From Thiothrix winogradskyi (GTDB lineage: Bacteria > Pseudomonadota > Gammaproteobacteria > Thiotrichales > Thiotrichaceae): a stretch of 64,000 nucleotides of DNA. The stretch covers positions 1,488,001-1,552,000 of the forward strand of contig NZ_CP091244.1 of NCBI RefSeq assembly GCF_021650935.1, written 5' to 3'. The position numbers were made by a program, and so were the translations under genes. The notes beneath the pieces were generated by a model. The model was not told where the DNA came from and ran no database searches. It saw only the letters and a list, made by a program, of their open reading frames with translations. Below, piece after piece: positions 26,646 to 36,211 of the stretch (position 1 is its first letter; the number at the start of each line of letters is the position of its first letter).

Positions 26646-27398
26646 TTAACCTTTTTGGAATACGCAACAGACGCCCCACGTGTCTTCGCTGGGCGCAGTA
26701 TCATTGAGCAAATCACCGGCATATAGGCGGCTAAACCCGGCATTGGCAGCAAACAGGTCAAGTTCCGGCAGCGAGAAATAACGCATGGGGTGGTTTTCGT
26801 TCAGGCGGGTGAATTGTGCATTGCTCAAGTCTTGCACGAATACCGTGTAGTTCACGTCCACGCGGTTTTCATTGGGGTGCATGACCGGTTCGGCAATGCG
26901 TGTTACGGCAATTTGCGCATCCTGCATCCGTTTGACCCGTGTATCCGGGCGTTGCTTGAGGACGGCTGGGGCATACCAAACATCGAACACAAACAAGCCG
27001 TTAGGATTGAGGTGTTCGGCTGCACGCGCAAACACGGCTTGCACATCGGCATTGCTTGTCATGTAACTGACCACGTGGAATAAGGACATTACCGCATCGA
27101 AGCGTTGCGTCAGTTGCACATGGCGGATGTCGGCTTCCACATAGTGGATGCGCTCGGATACAGGCGCTTTGGCAAGCATGGTAGCGCTACGTTCTACGCC
27201 GGTAATCGCGTAGCCACGCTCACTGAGTAATTGGGCATGTTTGCCAGTGCCACAACCAAATTCCAGCAGCGTTTGACCCTGTGGGGCGAAGCGTTGCAAC
27301 AGTTTCGTTACGCTGTCAGCTTCCGCCGCGTAATCTTTGTCACGGTAGAGCAGGTCATAATAGCGGCTGTAGGCATCAAACGGTTGCAAGGTGTTCAT
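26646..27398 (-). CDS. Class I SAM-dependent methyltransferase
   Basis: A 250-residue methyltransferase with motif I LLEFGCGTGKHAQLL near residue 45, the acidic ITGVERSATML strand, and FDAVMSLFHVVSYM, which is typical of sugar or small-molecule methyltransferases. The ATG at 27398 has GGGGAA just upstream; an ATG at 27410 would add four residues. It overlaps the 3' end of the cupin gene and lies 5 bases before the aminotransferase, so it belongs to the same amino-sugar operon and may N- or O-methylate that sugar. Confidence 0.87.
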   Translation of the reverse strand: MNTLQPFDAYSRYYDLLYRDKDYAAEADSVTKLLQRFAPQGQTLLEFGCGTGKHAQLLSERGYAITGVERSATMLAKAPVSERIHYVEADIRHVQLTQRFDAVMSLFHVVSYMTSNADVQAVFARAAEHLNPNGLFVFDVWYAPAVLKQRPDTRVKRMQDAQIAVTRIAEPVMHPNENRVDVNYTVFVQDLSNAQFTRLNENHPMRYFSLPELDLFAANAGFSRLYAGDLLNDTAPSEDTWGVCCVFQKG

Positions 27399-27876
27399 CC
27401 GGTTCCCCATAGTTCAGGTGGGCAGGCAGGTTAGGTGTAAAGCGGGTTTTGTCGCCATCACCGGCAAACGGTCCTTGCTTGATTTCGATAATCTCGCTGG
27501 GTTCAATCATGGTGAAACCATGCCCGCCATACGCCAGCAAAATCACATCACCAGCATCCAGCACCCGACTGGCAAGGTAGTGTTGGGTATCGTCGTAAAA
27601 ATCCACCCTGACTTTACCGGAACGGATCAATAGCACTTCCTTGGTAAAGTGCACTTCGCGCTTGACCGAGTTATGCACGTGGGGTTGGATAATATAACCT
27701 GCCGGGCGATTCATATAAGCCAATTGTTGGGAGAAATCATCGGGTGTGAAAAAGCGAATGCCTTCTGTTTGGAAATTGCGGCGCAAGATAATGGCAAGGG
27801 TAGTTTCCGCTACCGTGATTGTCTCTAACACTTCTCTACAGCCTCTAGGTGGTTGATTTTTGATCTTTAAATGCAA
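27376..27876 (-). CDS. Cupin-fold protein of the sugar operon
   Basis: A 166-residue single-domain cupin-like protein. The double-stranded beta-helix features are visible as YIIQPHVHNSVKREVHF (motif 1-like His pair), EVLLIRSGKVRVDFYD, DAGDVILLAYGGHGFTMIEP and a closing strand. Similar proteins in nucleotide-sugar clusters are annotated as WxcM-like or sugar isomerases/epimerases. Here the context (aminotransferase and methyltransferase downstream in one operon) supports a sugar-modifying role, but catalytic residues cannot be assigned. It is first in the operon. Confidence 0.75.
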   Translation of the reverse strand: MHLKIKNQPPRGCREVLETITVAETTLAIILRRNFQTEGIRFFTPDDFSQQLAYMNRPAGYIIQPHVHNSVKREVHFTKEVLLIRSGKVRVDFYDDTQHYLASRVLDAGDVILLAYGGHGFTMIEPSEIIEIKQGPFAGDGDKTRFTPNLPAHLNYGEPDEHLATV

Positions 27877-27950
27877 CTATTAAATATTATCATAGAGAGT
27901 AGCTCATTTTTATTATAAATGGTGTGTGTGGCATGTTTTTATCAGTGAAT

Positions 27951-27979
27951 GGTACTGCTGAAGCTAAAACAGCAGTACC
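27951..27979. terminator. Hairpin between ettA and the cupin operon
   Basis: GGTACTGCTG pairs with CAGCAGTACC over a nine-base loop, located downstream of ettA on the minus strand and upstream of the cupin gene. No T-run follows on either strand, so terminator function is uncertain. Confidence 0.45.
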
Positions 27980-27998
27980 TAATTACTGGAGGTTTACA

Positions 27999-29663
27999 TC
28001 ATGCTTTCAATTTCTTGTACTTAATCCGATGCGGATTCAAGTCGTTGCCGTGGCGGCGCTTGTAGTCTTCCTCGTAATCGCTGTAATTGCCTTCAAACCA
28101 CGTCACTTGTGAATCACCTTCAAACGCAAGGATGTGGGTGGCAATCCGGTCTAAGAACCAGCGGTCATGCGAGATGACCACCGCGCAGCCGGGGAAGTTG
28201 AGAATCGCTTCTTCCAGCGCCCGCAAGGTTTCCACGTCGAGGTCGTTGGTTGGTTCGTCGAGCAGCAACAAATTGCCGCCTTCTTTGAGCAATTTCGCCA
28301 GATGCACGCGGTTGCGTTCCCCGCCCGACAAATCGCACAGGCGTTTTTGCTGGGAATCACCTTTGAAGTTGAAACGTCCACAATACGCACGCGCCTGAAT
28401 TTGGTAGCCACCGACCGTCATAATGTCGTGCCCGTCAGAAATTTCCTGAAACACCGTTTTGGTGGGGTCGAGGTCGTCGCGGGACTGGTCGACGTAAGCA
28501 ATTTTGACGGTTTCGCCGACTTTGAACGTGCCTGCATCCGGTTGTTCCTGACCCGTAATCATGCGGAATAGGGTGGTTTTACCTGCACCATTCGGGCCGA
28601 TAATGCCGACAATGCCACCTTTGGGCAGGCTGAAGCTGACGTTTTCATACAGCAAGCGGTCGCCGAAGGATTTGCTGATGCCATTGGCTTCGATCACCAA
28701 ATCGCCAAGGCGCGGGCCGGGGGCGATGTAGATTTCGTTGGTTTCGGCGCGTTTTTGGTAGTCGCTGGAAGAGAGTTCCTCAAAGCGTTGCATCCTTGCT
28801 TTGCTCTTGGCATGACGACCTTTGGGGTTGGAACGTACCCATTCCAGTTCCTGCTTCATGGCTTTCTGGCGGCCTTGCTCGGACTTACTTTCTTGGGCGA
28901 GGCGGTTTTGTTTTTGTTCCAGCCATGAGGAATAGTTGCCTTCCCACGGGATGCCTTGCCCACGGTCGAGTTCCAGAATCCAGCCAGCCACGTTGTCGAG
29001 GAAGTAGCGGTCATGGGTGACGGCGACGACTGTGCCTGGGAAGTCTTGCAGGAAGCGTTCCAGCCAAGCGACGGATTCGGCATCTAAATGGTTGGTCGGT
29101 TCGTCGAGAATCAGCATATCGGGGGAGGACAGCAACAAACGGCACAGCGCGACACGGCGTTTTTCACCACCGGAGAGGGTGGTGACATCGGCATCCCACG
29201 GCGGCAGGCGCAGTGCGTCGGCGGCAACTTCGAGGGTGTGTTCGAGGTTGTGCGCGTCGGCGGCTTGCAGGATGTTTTCCAAACGGGCTTGTTCGGCGGC
29301 GAGTGCGTCGAAGTCAGCATCGGGTTCGGCATAGGCGTTGTAGACTTCATCGAGGCGAGCTTGCGCGTCTTTGATGACTTTTAAGCCTTCTTCGACGTTG
29401 CCGCGCACGTCCTTGGTCGGGTCGAGTTGTGGCTCTTGCGAGAGGTAGCCGATATTGATGCCGGGTTGCGGGCGGGCTTCGCCGAGGATGTCGGTGTCGA
29501 TACCTGCCATAATGCGCAGCAAGGTTGATTTGCCCGCGCCGTTGTAGCCGAGTACGCCAATCTTCGCGCCGGGGAAGAAACTGAGGTAAATGTCTTTGAG
29601 AATGTAACGGTTCGGTGGGACGACCTTGCCGACACCGTTCATGGTGTAAATGTATTGTGCCAT
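27999..29663 (-). CDS. ettA: Energy-dependent translational throttle protein EttA
   Basis: A 554-residue ABC-F protein with two nucleotide-binding domains and no membrane part. Walker A motifs are GYNGAGKST near residue 39 and GPNGAGKTT near residue 330, with ABC signatures LSGGEKRRVAL and LSGGERNRVHL. Between the domains lies the tRNA-contacting linker with KQELEWVRSNPKGRHAKSKA. Length matches E. coli EttA (555). It binds the ribosomal E site and gates the first elongation step according to ATP/ADP. The ATG at 29663 is preceded by TGGAG; the longer frame upstream is not family-like. Confidence 0.96.
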   Translation of the reverse strand: MAQYIYTMNGVGKVVPPNRYILKDIYLSFFPGAKIGVLGYNGAGKSTLLRIMAGIDTDILGEARPQPGINIGYLSQEPQLDPTKDVRGNVEEGLKVIKDAQARLDEVYNAYAEPDADFDALAAEQARLENILQAADAHNLEHTLEVAADALRLPPWDADVTTLSGGEKRRVALCRLLLSSPDMLILDEPTNHLDAESVAWLERFLQDFPGTVVAVTHDRYFLDNVAGWILELDRGQGIPWEGNYSSWLEQKQNRLAQESKSEQGRQKAMKQELEWVRSNPKGRHAKSKARMQRFEELSSSDYQKRAETNEIYIAPGPRLGDLVIEANGISKSFGDRLLYENVSFSLPKGGIVGIIGPNGAGKTTLFRMITGQEQPDAGTFKVGETVKIAYVDQSRDDLDPTKTVFQEISDGHDIMTVGGYQIQARAYCGRFNFKGDSQQKRLCDLSGGERNRVHLAKLLKEGGNLLLLDEPTNDLDVETLRALEEAILNFPGCAVVISHDRWFLDRIATHILAFEGDSQVTWFEGNYSDYEEDYKRRHGNDLNPHRIKYKKLKA

Positions 29664-29692
29664 CCAGTGCTCCAGAGTGTGGAAAACGCTAA

Positions 29693-29884
29693 TTATGCGG
29701 GATGTGGGCGGGTCATGGTATGGTTGTCTTGCAGTTTTGGCGCATCTTCTCCGACCAGTACGGGTTTGCCATCTTGCCAAATGACGGCGTATTGACCGAG
29801 GCGTTTTTTGCGGTCTAAGGCTTTTTCAACGGCTTTACGCATCACATCCAGCATTTGTTGGGTGTCTTGGGATGGTGTGTTCAT
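29693..29884 (-). CDS. Small conserved-looking protein, function unknown
   Basis: A 63-residue soluble protein. Residues 5-32 form an amphipathic, charged helix (TQQMLDVMRKAVEKALDRKK), followed by a strand-turn-strand section LGQYAVIWQDGKPVLVGEDAP. The ATG at 29884 is chosen because AAGGAAG lies just upstream. It lies 29 bases before ettA on the same strand and may be co-transcribed with it. No family is recognised. Confidence 0.65.
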   Translation of the reverse strand: MNTPSQDTQQMLDVMRKAVEKALDRKKRLGQYAVIWQDGKPVLVGEDAPKLQDNHTMTRPHPA

Positions 29885-29967
29885 AATCCGGCTTCCTTCA
29901 GGAGTTGTTGGTAGTAAATCTCGTGAAGTTAAGTTTGTTGATTTTTGCACAGTTTATCCGGCGTGTC

Positions 29968-30132
29968 ATGTTTGCAAAGTGCCTGCCTCAAAACCAGCGG
30001 CTGTGCTACGTTTGCGGTGTGCCTGCTTTGTCCCGCATTCATCAGGAAATCGTGTTTGAGTTGGGTAGACAGATCGGTAATTACCTGCAAGGTAAATCCT
30101 GCCGAGGCTATGTTGCGCCGTTTGATGTGCGT
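29968..30132 (+). pseudogene. Remnant of a Uma2-type PD-(D/E)XK nuclease gene
   Basis: The + frame here reads a recognisable piece of the Uma2 (DUF820) family: SRIHQEIVFELGRQIGNYL followed by a GK-C segment and the hallmark APFDVR. That corresponds to the N-terminal third of these ~190-residue proteins, including the HQ helix and the beginning of the nuclease fold. The catalytic Asp/Glu-x-Lys part is absent; the frame runs into the 3' end of the antisense histidine kinase gene. It is best read as a broken transferred gene rather than a functional one. Confidence 0.5.
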
Positions 30133-32477
30133 TCCACGGCCTCAAGCGCTTGGCAAATCACGCCCTGCAATTGCTCCAACCCAAACGGCTTGGTCAGGTA
30201 ATCATTCATACCGGCAGCGAGGCAACGCTCCCGCTCTCCCGGAATGGTGTGCGCCGTCAGCGCAACGATGGGCAGTTCAGCAAAGCGTGGCAGGGCGCGG
30301 AGTCGGCGCGTTGTTTCATAGCCATCCATGTCGGGCATACTCACATCCATAAGCACCAAGTCGATGTGTTGCTGCTGAAGCAGTTGCAGCGCATCCTGTC
30401 CGCTACTGGCGGTCATTACGCTAACGCCTAATGTTTGCAACAATTCTTGCCCGAAAAAGCGGTTGAGGGAATCATCATCCACTAACAGAATGCGCGTTCC
30501 GACCAGTGGCATTGCCGGTGTGATGGGGGTTGACGGCGCGTTCTCGGTGGCAGTATCCGTGGCGGTATGCACCGTAAAGGTCAGTGTAAAGCTGAATACG
30601 CTGCCTTTACCGAATTGGCTAGTCAGTTTCAGCGAGCCACCCATATTGGCTAACAGCTTGCGGCTGATGGCAAGACCCAACCCTGAACCGCCGTATTCTC
30701 GCGCCGTACTGCTGCTGGCTTGTGTGAATGGCTGGAAAATGGCAGCTTGTTGCTCAGGCGCAATGCCAATCCCCGTATCCTTGATCTTGAACGTGAGACA
30801 AGCCCGATGATCCGCCACCCATGCCGGTGTGATTTGCAAGCTGACACGCCCCTGATGGGTAAACTTGATGGCATTGCCCACCACATTCACCAGTATTTGC
30901 GTCAAACGCGTCGGGTCGCCCAGCAAATAATCGTAGGGTGGGGCAACCTGATTGTCCAAATCCAGCGGCAACTGCTTGGCGCGTGCTTGTTCACCCAGTA
31001 ACAGTTCGACTTGTTGGATGATGTCCTGCAAGCGAAACGGCACATTCTCCAGCAGTAATTGGCTGTTGTCGATTCGCGCCAAATCCAGCACGTTATTGAT
31101 TAACCCCAGCATATGGCGGGAAGCCGCCTCCTGTTTGCTGACATAATTCTGTTGTTGCTCGGAAAGCGCGGTCATGTTTAGCAACGTTCCCGCACTAATC
31201 ACCGCGTTCATGGGGGTACGCAATTCATGGCTCATGGTGGCAAGAAATTCGCTGGTAGCCTGATTACGGACGGCTGCCTGAGTTGCTTGAAATCGTAGCA
31301 ATCGGGTGTGTTCTGCCTGAATAAACGACAGAAAACTGCCGCCTAGCAAGAAACCGATGAGCATCAATCGGATACTAGTATTCATATCCTCCAATACGAT
31401 AAGCCCCAAGCCCCATAGCAGTGTGGGCATATAAAAACAGACCATCACAACCTGCAACAGTGTGATGTATTGCATAATACGTGTACGCACTTTTTGCCTG
31501 TAAGTGAGTATCTCAACCACACAGAAAACAGTGGCCGACACGGCTGCCCAACCGTAACCCCACCAAGCAGTACTAGGCAGTAACTGCGTGAACGGCAGCG
31601 TCATTACACACACCAGCACAGGTATGCGCAACCATTGATCAATGTGTGGGAAGCACATTTTGCTATTTACCAAATCTCGCCATGCCTGCATGTAAAAAAT
31701 GATCAAAAATTGGAGTGTTATCGAATAGGCGGTGCTCGCTGGGTCACTTAAAAAAGATAAAAAGGGTAAGGTGTGACCACATCGCTGATTGACTAGGAAA
31801 CTGACGCCGCATAATGCGGCGAGGGTTAGGTAGCTACGCTGACGAATGATGAAAAATAGGAATAAATTATTAGCGGTTAAAATCAACAAGCCGCCACCAA
31901 TCACCCCGTAGAAGAAATACTCAGCGTTGTTGTTATCCCGCAAGGCATCTGTAGACAGCAGTTTGATAGGGATGTGCAGGCGTTCTTTGCCCCCATTGCT
32001 GACGCGCAGATAAAGGTATACCAGCCCGTGCTGTGCAGGTAGTTGCACGGTCGGGGTACGCGTTTTGGGGGTGCGCATTTCTCCCAAGCGTTGAATGCTA
32101 CCATCCGCCGCGACCACGAAGGCTTCTGCGGTAGCGATAACGGGGAAATCGACCACTAGATACCAAGGAGTGTTACTGTCGATACGGGTTATGCCGACAC
32201 GAAACCACCTCGCCACATTTGCTCGCCCAAAATCTTGTTGCCCCTCGATATTGGGTTGGAACTGTCGCTGGTAGGCGGTTGATGTAACGTGTTCAATGCC
32301 AAGGGTGTTGGAGGGGTCTGCCAAAATGTCCATCTGCGGGTTGAGAAACACTTCCCCCAACCCATCACTTAGGGTAATGGGGGTAGCATTCAGCGGTGCG
32401 AACGGTAGCAGCAGGCAAATTAACAGGAGCAGTTGCCGCCAGCCAGCCATGCGAAACGGCACCCCGTTGTTCATCAC
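30108..32477 (-). CDS. Hybrid sensor histidine kinase with 7TMR-DISM sensor
   Basis: A 789-residue membrane kinase. A signal-like helix (residues 12-30) is followed by a periplasmic 7TMR-DISM extracellular domain (about 35-175), then seven helices (about 185-385), a HisKA domain with phospho-acceptor His417 in MSHELRTPMNAV, and an HATPase domain (NAIKFT, DTGIGI, GGSGLGLAI). The C-terminal receiver domain carries the DDD cluster near 667 and phospho-acceptor Asp711 in LVLMDVSMPDMDGY. It ends after the receiver without an Hpt domain, so phosphotransfer must pass to another protein. It ends two bases before the next upstream gene's stop region, so it may be co-transcribed with the phosphomannomutase. 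Confidence 0.93.
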   Translation of the reverse strand: MMNNGVPFRMAGWRQLLLLICLLLPFAPLNATPITLSDGLGEVFLNPQMDILADPSNTLGIEHVTSTAYQRQFQPNIEGQQDFGRANVARWFRVGITRIDSNTPWYLVVDFPVIATAEAFVVAADGSIQRLGEMRTPKTRTPTVQLPAQHGLVYLYLRVSNGGKERLHIPIKLLSTDALRDNNNAEYFFYGVIGGGLLILTANNLFLFFIIRQRSYLTLAALCGVSFLVNQRCGHTLPFLSFLSDPASTAYSITLQFLIIFYMQAWRDLVNSKMCFPHIDQWLRIPVLVCVMTLPFTQLLPSTAWWGYGWAAVSATVFCVVEILTYRQKVRTRIMQYITLLQVVMVCFYMPTLLWGLGLIVLEDMNTSIRLMLIGFLLGGSFLSFIQAEHTRLLRFQATQAAVRNQATSEFLATMSHELRTPMNAVISAGTLLNMTALSEQQQNYVSKQEAASRHMLGLINNVLDLARIDNSQLLLENVPFRLQDIIQQVELLLGEQARAKQLPLDLDNQVAPPYDYLLGDPTRLTQILVNVVGNAIKFTHQGRVSLQITPAWVADHRACLTFKIKDTGIGIAPEQQAAIFQPFTQASSSTAREYGGSGLGLAISRKLLANMGGSLKLTSQFGKGSVFSFTLTFTVHTATDTATENAPSTPITPAMPLVGTRILLVDDDSLNRFFGQELLQTLGVSVMTASSGQDALQLLQQQHIDLVLMDVSMPDMDGYETTRRLRALPRFAELPIVALTAHTIPGERERCLAAGMNDYLTKPFGLEQLQGVICQALEAVERTSNGAT

Positions 32478-32479
32478 TT

Positions 32480-33844
32480 TCAGAAAAAGCGGCTGATGTT
32501 CGCAACTTGTTCTTGCACCAACGCCATGTCTTGGCGTGATTCCACATTCAAACGCAGCACAGGCTCAGTATTAGAGCCGCGCAAGTTGAAACGCCATTCC
32601 GCAAATTCCATGCTCAAACCATCGGTGGTATCAATCACCAGCGGTTGCAGTGCCGCGAAATGTTCACGTACCGCCGCGATACAGGCTTTCACATCACTAA
32701 CGTGGAAGTTGATTTCACCGCTGCACGGGAATTTGCCAATGCGCTCACTCACCAGCGTGGACAGTGTTTGCCCTTTCACGCTCATCAATTGCGCTACCAA
32801 CAACCACGGAATCATGCCACTGTCGCAGTACGCAAAGTCGCGGAAATAGTGGTGTGCACTCATTTCCCCGCCGTAAATCGCATCTTCCAGCCGCATCCGC
32901 TCTTTAATGAAAGCGTGCCCGGTTTTGGATTGGATCGGTACGCCACCCGCCGCTTGCACCACGTCAATCGTATTCCAGGTCAGGCGCGGATCGTGGATGA
33001 TTTTTGCACCCTGATGCTGTTGCAAAAACGCTTCCGCCAGCAAGCCGACGATGTAATAGCCTTCGATGAACTCGCCGGTTTCGTCGAACAGGAAGCAGCG
33101 ATCAAAATCGCCATCCCACGCAATCCCCATATCGGCGTTGTGCGCCAACACCGCATCGCGGGTATCCGCCCGATTTTCTGGCAGCAAGGGGTTAGGGATG
33201 CCGTGCGGGAACGTACCATCCGGTTCGTTATGCACTTTGATGAAGGTAAGCGGCACTTGCAGGCGTTGGCATTCAGCTTCGAGCGCATCGACCACGTGAC
33301 CCGCCGCGCCATTGCCCGCATTAACCACCAGTTTCAGCGGTTTGATGGCTTTCAGGTCGATGTAACCCAGCAAGTGTTGCACGTAATCGGCAAGGCACGA
33401 TTGCTGCGTGAGTGCGCCGCGTTGCGTAACAGGCGGGAAGTTGTTCTCCTCCGCCATGCGCTGAATGTCTTTGAGGCCAGTGTCGCCGCTGATCGGGCGT
33501 GAGCCTTCGCGCACCAACTTCATACCGTTGTAATCCATCGGATTGTGGCTGGCAGTGACTTCAATGCCGCCATCCACGCCAAGGTGGAAAGTGGCGAAAT
33601 AGATTTCTTCCGTACCAGTCATGCCGATGTCGATCACGTTAACGCCTGCATCTTGCAAGCCATTCGCCAATGCCAACTTCAAGGTTTCGGAAGTCAAACG
33701 CACGTCGCCACCGACCACGACTTGCTTGCCTGCGCCGATAAATTCCCCATACGCCCGCCCAATGCGGTAAGCCACGTCGTCGTTAAGCTCGTCCCCTAGC
33801 TTGCCGCGAATGTCGTAGGCTTTGAAACAGGTTAGTTTTTGCAT
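32480..33844 (-). CDS. manB: Phosphomannomutase/phosphoglucomutase (ManB/CpsG type)
   Basis: A 454-residue alpha-D-phosphohexomutase that interconverts mannose-6-P and mannose-1-P, feeding GDP-mannose synthesis. Four-domain order is seen: CFKAYDIRGKLGDEL at the N-terminus, phosphoserine loop TASHNPMDYNGMK near residue 98, metal loop AWDGDFDRCF near 240, sugar-binding GGEMSAHHYF near 322, and a C-terminal RGSNTEPVLRLNVE phosphate-binding motif. It sits among glycan genes and fits supply of mannose-derived sugars, including a possible GDP-4-keto sugar for the aminotransferase. Confidence 0.93.
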   Translation of the reverse strand: MQKLTCFKAYDIRGKLGDELNDDVAYRIGRAYGEFIGAGKQVVVGGDVRLTSETLKLALANGLQDAGVNVIDIGMTGTEEIYFATFHLGVDGGIEVTASHNPMDYNGMKLVREGSRPISGDTGLKDIQRMAEENNFPPVTQRGALTQQSCLADYVQHLLGYIDLKAIKPLKLVVNAGNGAAGHVVDALEAECQRLQVPLTFIKVHNEPDGTFPHGIPNPLLPENRADTRDAVLAHNADMGIAWDGDFDRCFLFDETGEFIEGYYIVGLLAEAFLQQHQGAKIIHDPRLTWNTIDVVQAAGGVPIQSKTGHAFIKERMRLEDAIYGGEMSAHHYFRDFAYCDSGMIPWLLVAQLMSVKGQTLSTLVSERIGKFPCSGEINFHVSDVKACIAAVREHFAALQPLVIDTTDGLSMEFAEWRFNLRGSNTEPVLRLNVESRQDMALVQEQVANISRFF

Positions 33845-33867
33845 GTATACGTCTCGTGTTTGCTTGT

Positions 33868-35226
33868 TTAATAGCTGCCCTTGCGTAAGAGCACTGCCAC
33901 AAAAGTTTTGGTCAAAATGATTAAATCCAGTTCCAGTGACCAGTTGCGCACATACCAGACATCCAACTGGACGCGCTCGGCGTAGCTTAGCTCATTGCGC
34001 CCGCTAACTTGCCATAGCCCCGTAATGCCCGGTCTGACTTGCTGGTAATAGTCGATGTATTCGCCATAATCAACAATTTCTTCCCCAATGATCGGGCGCG
34101 GCCCGACCAGTGACATTTGCCCGCGTAACACATTGATCAATTGCGGGAGTTCGTCCAGCGAGGTACGCCGTAAAAAATTCCCCACACGGGTAATGCGCGG
34201 GTCGTTTTTTAATTTGCGATCACGTTCCCATTCTTCCCGTGCAGCGGGGTCGGCGGCAAGGATTTTTTCCAGTTGTTCGGCAGCATCGGCACGCATGGTA
34301 CGGAACTTGCAAATTTTAAACAGTTTGCCATTTTGCCCGATTCGCTTTTGTTTGAAAATCGGTTTGCCATCGGTTGCCAGCCAGACCCAGACATACAGCC
34401 CAAACAAAAACGGCGATAGCGTTAGGGTAAGCAATAGCGCGAGGATGAAATCGGAGACGTGCTTAAATGCACGGTCGCTGTCACTCAGCAGGTTGTTGCG
34501 GACAAAGAAAATCAACCCTTTCTGGTTGATGGAGTTGAAAACTTCGGCATTAAACATAGGCAAAGAGGTCATTCGTGGGACAAGTAGGATGCGTTTCACT
34601 TTGTGTTGAATTTGATCCATGAGGTGAAACATGCGTTCCATGCCGGTATTTTCCAGCATGATAATGGTGGCGAAAAAGTGCTGTTTTTCTAAAATTTGCC
34701 CGACTTTGGATTCTAACCCTTCGGGGGAATAGTGGTTGATATTGACGGTGGCGGCAACATCGAAACCAAACGGATTGTCAGCTTTTAGCCATTGGTGGGA
34801 ATTCGCACACGCGGTTTCATCACAGATCAGCAACACTTTTTCACGCAATAGCGGATGTTGCAGGCAGCGGCGCTTCAGGTAATAAATCCAGATAGGCAGC
34901 AGCAGGTTAAGGCTAAAAAACATTAGGATGATCAGGCGTGAATATTGATCCGATTGCTTCAGCAGTGACATCAGCGCGAAGTTGATGATCAGGGCAATCA
35001 CACTGCCTTTGAGTATCAGCCAAGTTTCTGAAGTCGTCACCATGCGTCGGGTTAAGAGGCGTAGATAGAAGAAAATCAGCACATAGACCATGATTTGCCA
35101 TAGGTATTTGCTGGCGGGGTGTGTGTGCGCGTCTGGAAGGATCCATTCCGCTAGCCAGCGTGCTAACACGAGGTTAAGTAGCAGTAGCAGGGTATACAGG
35201 GTCAGCTTGAACAGGATATATTTCAT
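33868..35226 (-). CDS. Polyprenyl-phosphate glycosyl-1-phosphate transferase (WbaP-like)
   Basis: A 452-residue initiating transferase. The N-terminal half has four to five helices and a CoA-binding-like soluble domain; a helix at about 270-290 precedes the catalytic bacterial sugar transferase domain. Signature blocks are PIFKQKRIGQNGKLF, ICKFRTM, the DxE-like TSLDELPQLINVLRGQMS, LVGPRP and the final WQVSGRNELSY. It loads the first sugar-1-phosphate onto undecaprenyl phosphate. Because a WecA-type enzyme is also encoded here, two separate lipid-linked glycans may be made. Confidence 0.93.
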   Translation of the reverse strand: MKYILFKLTLYTLLLLLNLVLARWLAEWILPDAHTHPASKYLWQIMVYVLIFFYLRLLTRRMVTTSETWLILKGSVIALIINFALMSLLKQSDQYSRLIILMFFSLNLLLPIWIYYLKRRCLQHPLLREKVLLICDETACANSHQWLKADNPFGFDVAATVNINHYSPEGLESKVGQILEKQHFFATIIMLENTGMERMFHLMDQIQHKVKRILLVPRMTSLPMFNAEVFNSINQKGLIFFVRNNLLSDSDRAFKHVSDFILALLLTLTLSPFLFGLYVWVWLATDGKPIFKQKRIGQNGKLFKICKFRTMRADAAEQLEKILAADPAAREEWERDRKLKNDPRITRVGNFLRRTSLDELPQLINVLRGQMSLVGPRPIIGEEIVDYGEYIDYYQQVRPGITGLWQVSGRNELSYAERVQLDVWYVRNWSLELDLIILTKTFVAVLLRKGSY

Positions 35227-35257
35227 GTTTTATTAATAGAAAAGAAGTTATTGCCTC

Positions 35258-36202
35258 TTGAACAGAAGTGCCATCCCAACGGTTGCTATCCTGCTCTGTA
35301 CTTATAATGGTCAGCGTTACTTGAGTGAGCAACTGGATTCAGTGGCTACCCAAACTTACCCGCACTGGCGTATGTGGGTGTCGGATGACGGCTCGCAAGA
35401 TGATACTCCCTCAATTCTGACAGAGTATAGGTCAAAATGGTTCGATGGGCGCTTATCTATTGTGCAAGGCCCTAGACAGGGATTTGTGGCTAATTTTTTA
35501 TCGCTTAGTTGCCGTGAGGAGATTCAGGCGGAGTATTACGCTTTTTGTGATCAGGATGATGTGTGGGAGGCAGATAAGCTTCAGCGGGCATTGGATTGCT
35601 TGCAAGCAGTGCCAGCGGATATTCCTGCGCTGTATGGTTCGCGTACACGGTTGGTGGATGCGAATAATGGTGAATTGGGGTTGTCTGCGCCGTTTACCCG
35701 TTCACCGGGGTTTGCTCATGCGCTGACGCAAAATATCGCCTGTGGAAATACGATGGTATTTAATCACGCTGCTATCGCCCTGTTACGTGATGCTGGAAGC
35801 AAGGTGGCAGTGGTGGCGCATGATTGGTGGTTGTATTTGTTGGTGAGTGGCGCGGGCGGGCAGGTGTTTTATGATGCATACCCCGGCGTGCGTTACCGTC
35901 AACACAATAGTAATCTGGTCGGGATGAAAACGCATTGGCTGGCGCGGTTAGTGCGATTGCGCACCATTCGTGAGGTGTGGCGGGGTACTTTTCGTGCTGG
36001 TAATGAGCGACAAATGCAGGCGTTACAAGTGATGCGTGCTAAACTTAGCCCCGCTAATCGCGTGATACTGGATAGGTTTATGTTGGCGCGAAACCGCTGG
36101 TTATTGCCCCGTTTGTTGGGATTCTGGCAATCCGGTATTTATCGCGAGCCGTTGGGGAGTCACTTGGGACTCATTGCCGCCGCTATTTTAAAGAAAATTT
36201 GA
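35258..36202 (+). CDS. GT2-family glycosyltransferase
   Basis: A 314-residue GT-A enzyme. The N-terminus VAILLCTYNGQRYLSEQLDS with WVSDDGSQDDT is the nucleotide-binding core, and the DxD-equivalent FCDQDDVW lies near residue 93. The rhamnosyl-transferase-like pattern AHDWWLYLLVSGAGG follows near 190. The start at 35258 is a TTG; no ATG is available before the conserved strand, and the ribosome site is weak, so the start is uncertain. It is first of four plus-strand genes leading into the ABC exporter. Confidence 0.87.
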   Translation: MNRSAIPTVAILLCTYNGQRYLSEQLDSVATQTYPHWRMWVSDDGSQDDTPSILTEYRSKWFDGRLSIVQGPRQGFVANFLSLSCREEIQAEYYAFCDQDDVWEADKLQRALDCLQAVPADIPALYGSRTRLVDANNGELGLSAPFTRSPGFAHALTQNIACGNTMVFNHAAIALLRDAGSKVAVVAHDWWLYLLVSGAGGQVFYDAYPGVRYRQHNSNLVGMKTHWLARLVRLRTIREVWRGTFRAGNERQMQALQVMRAKLSPANRVILDRFMLARNRWLLPRLLGFWQSGIYREPLGSHLGLIAAAILKKI

Positions 36203-36211
36203 AAATTATTT

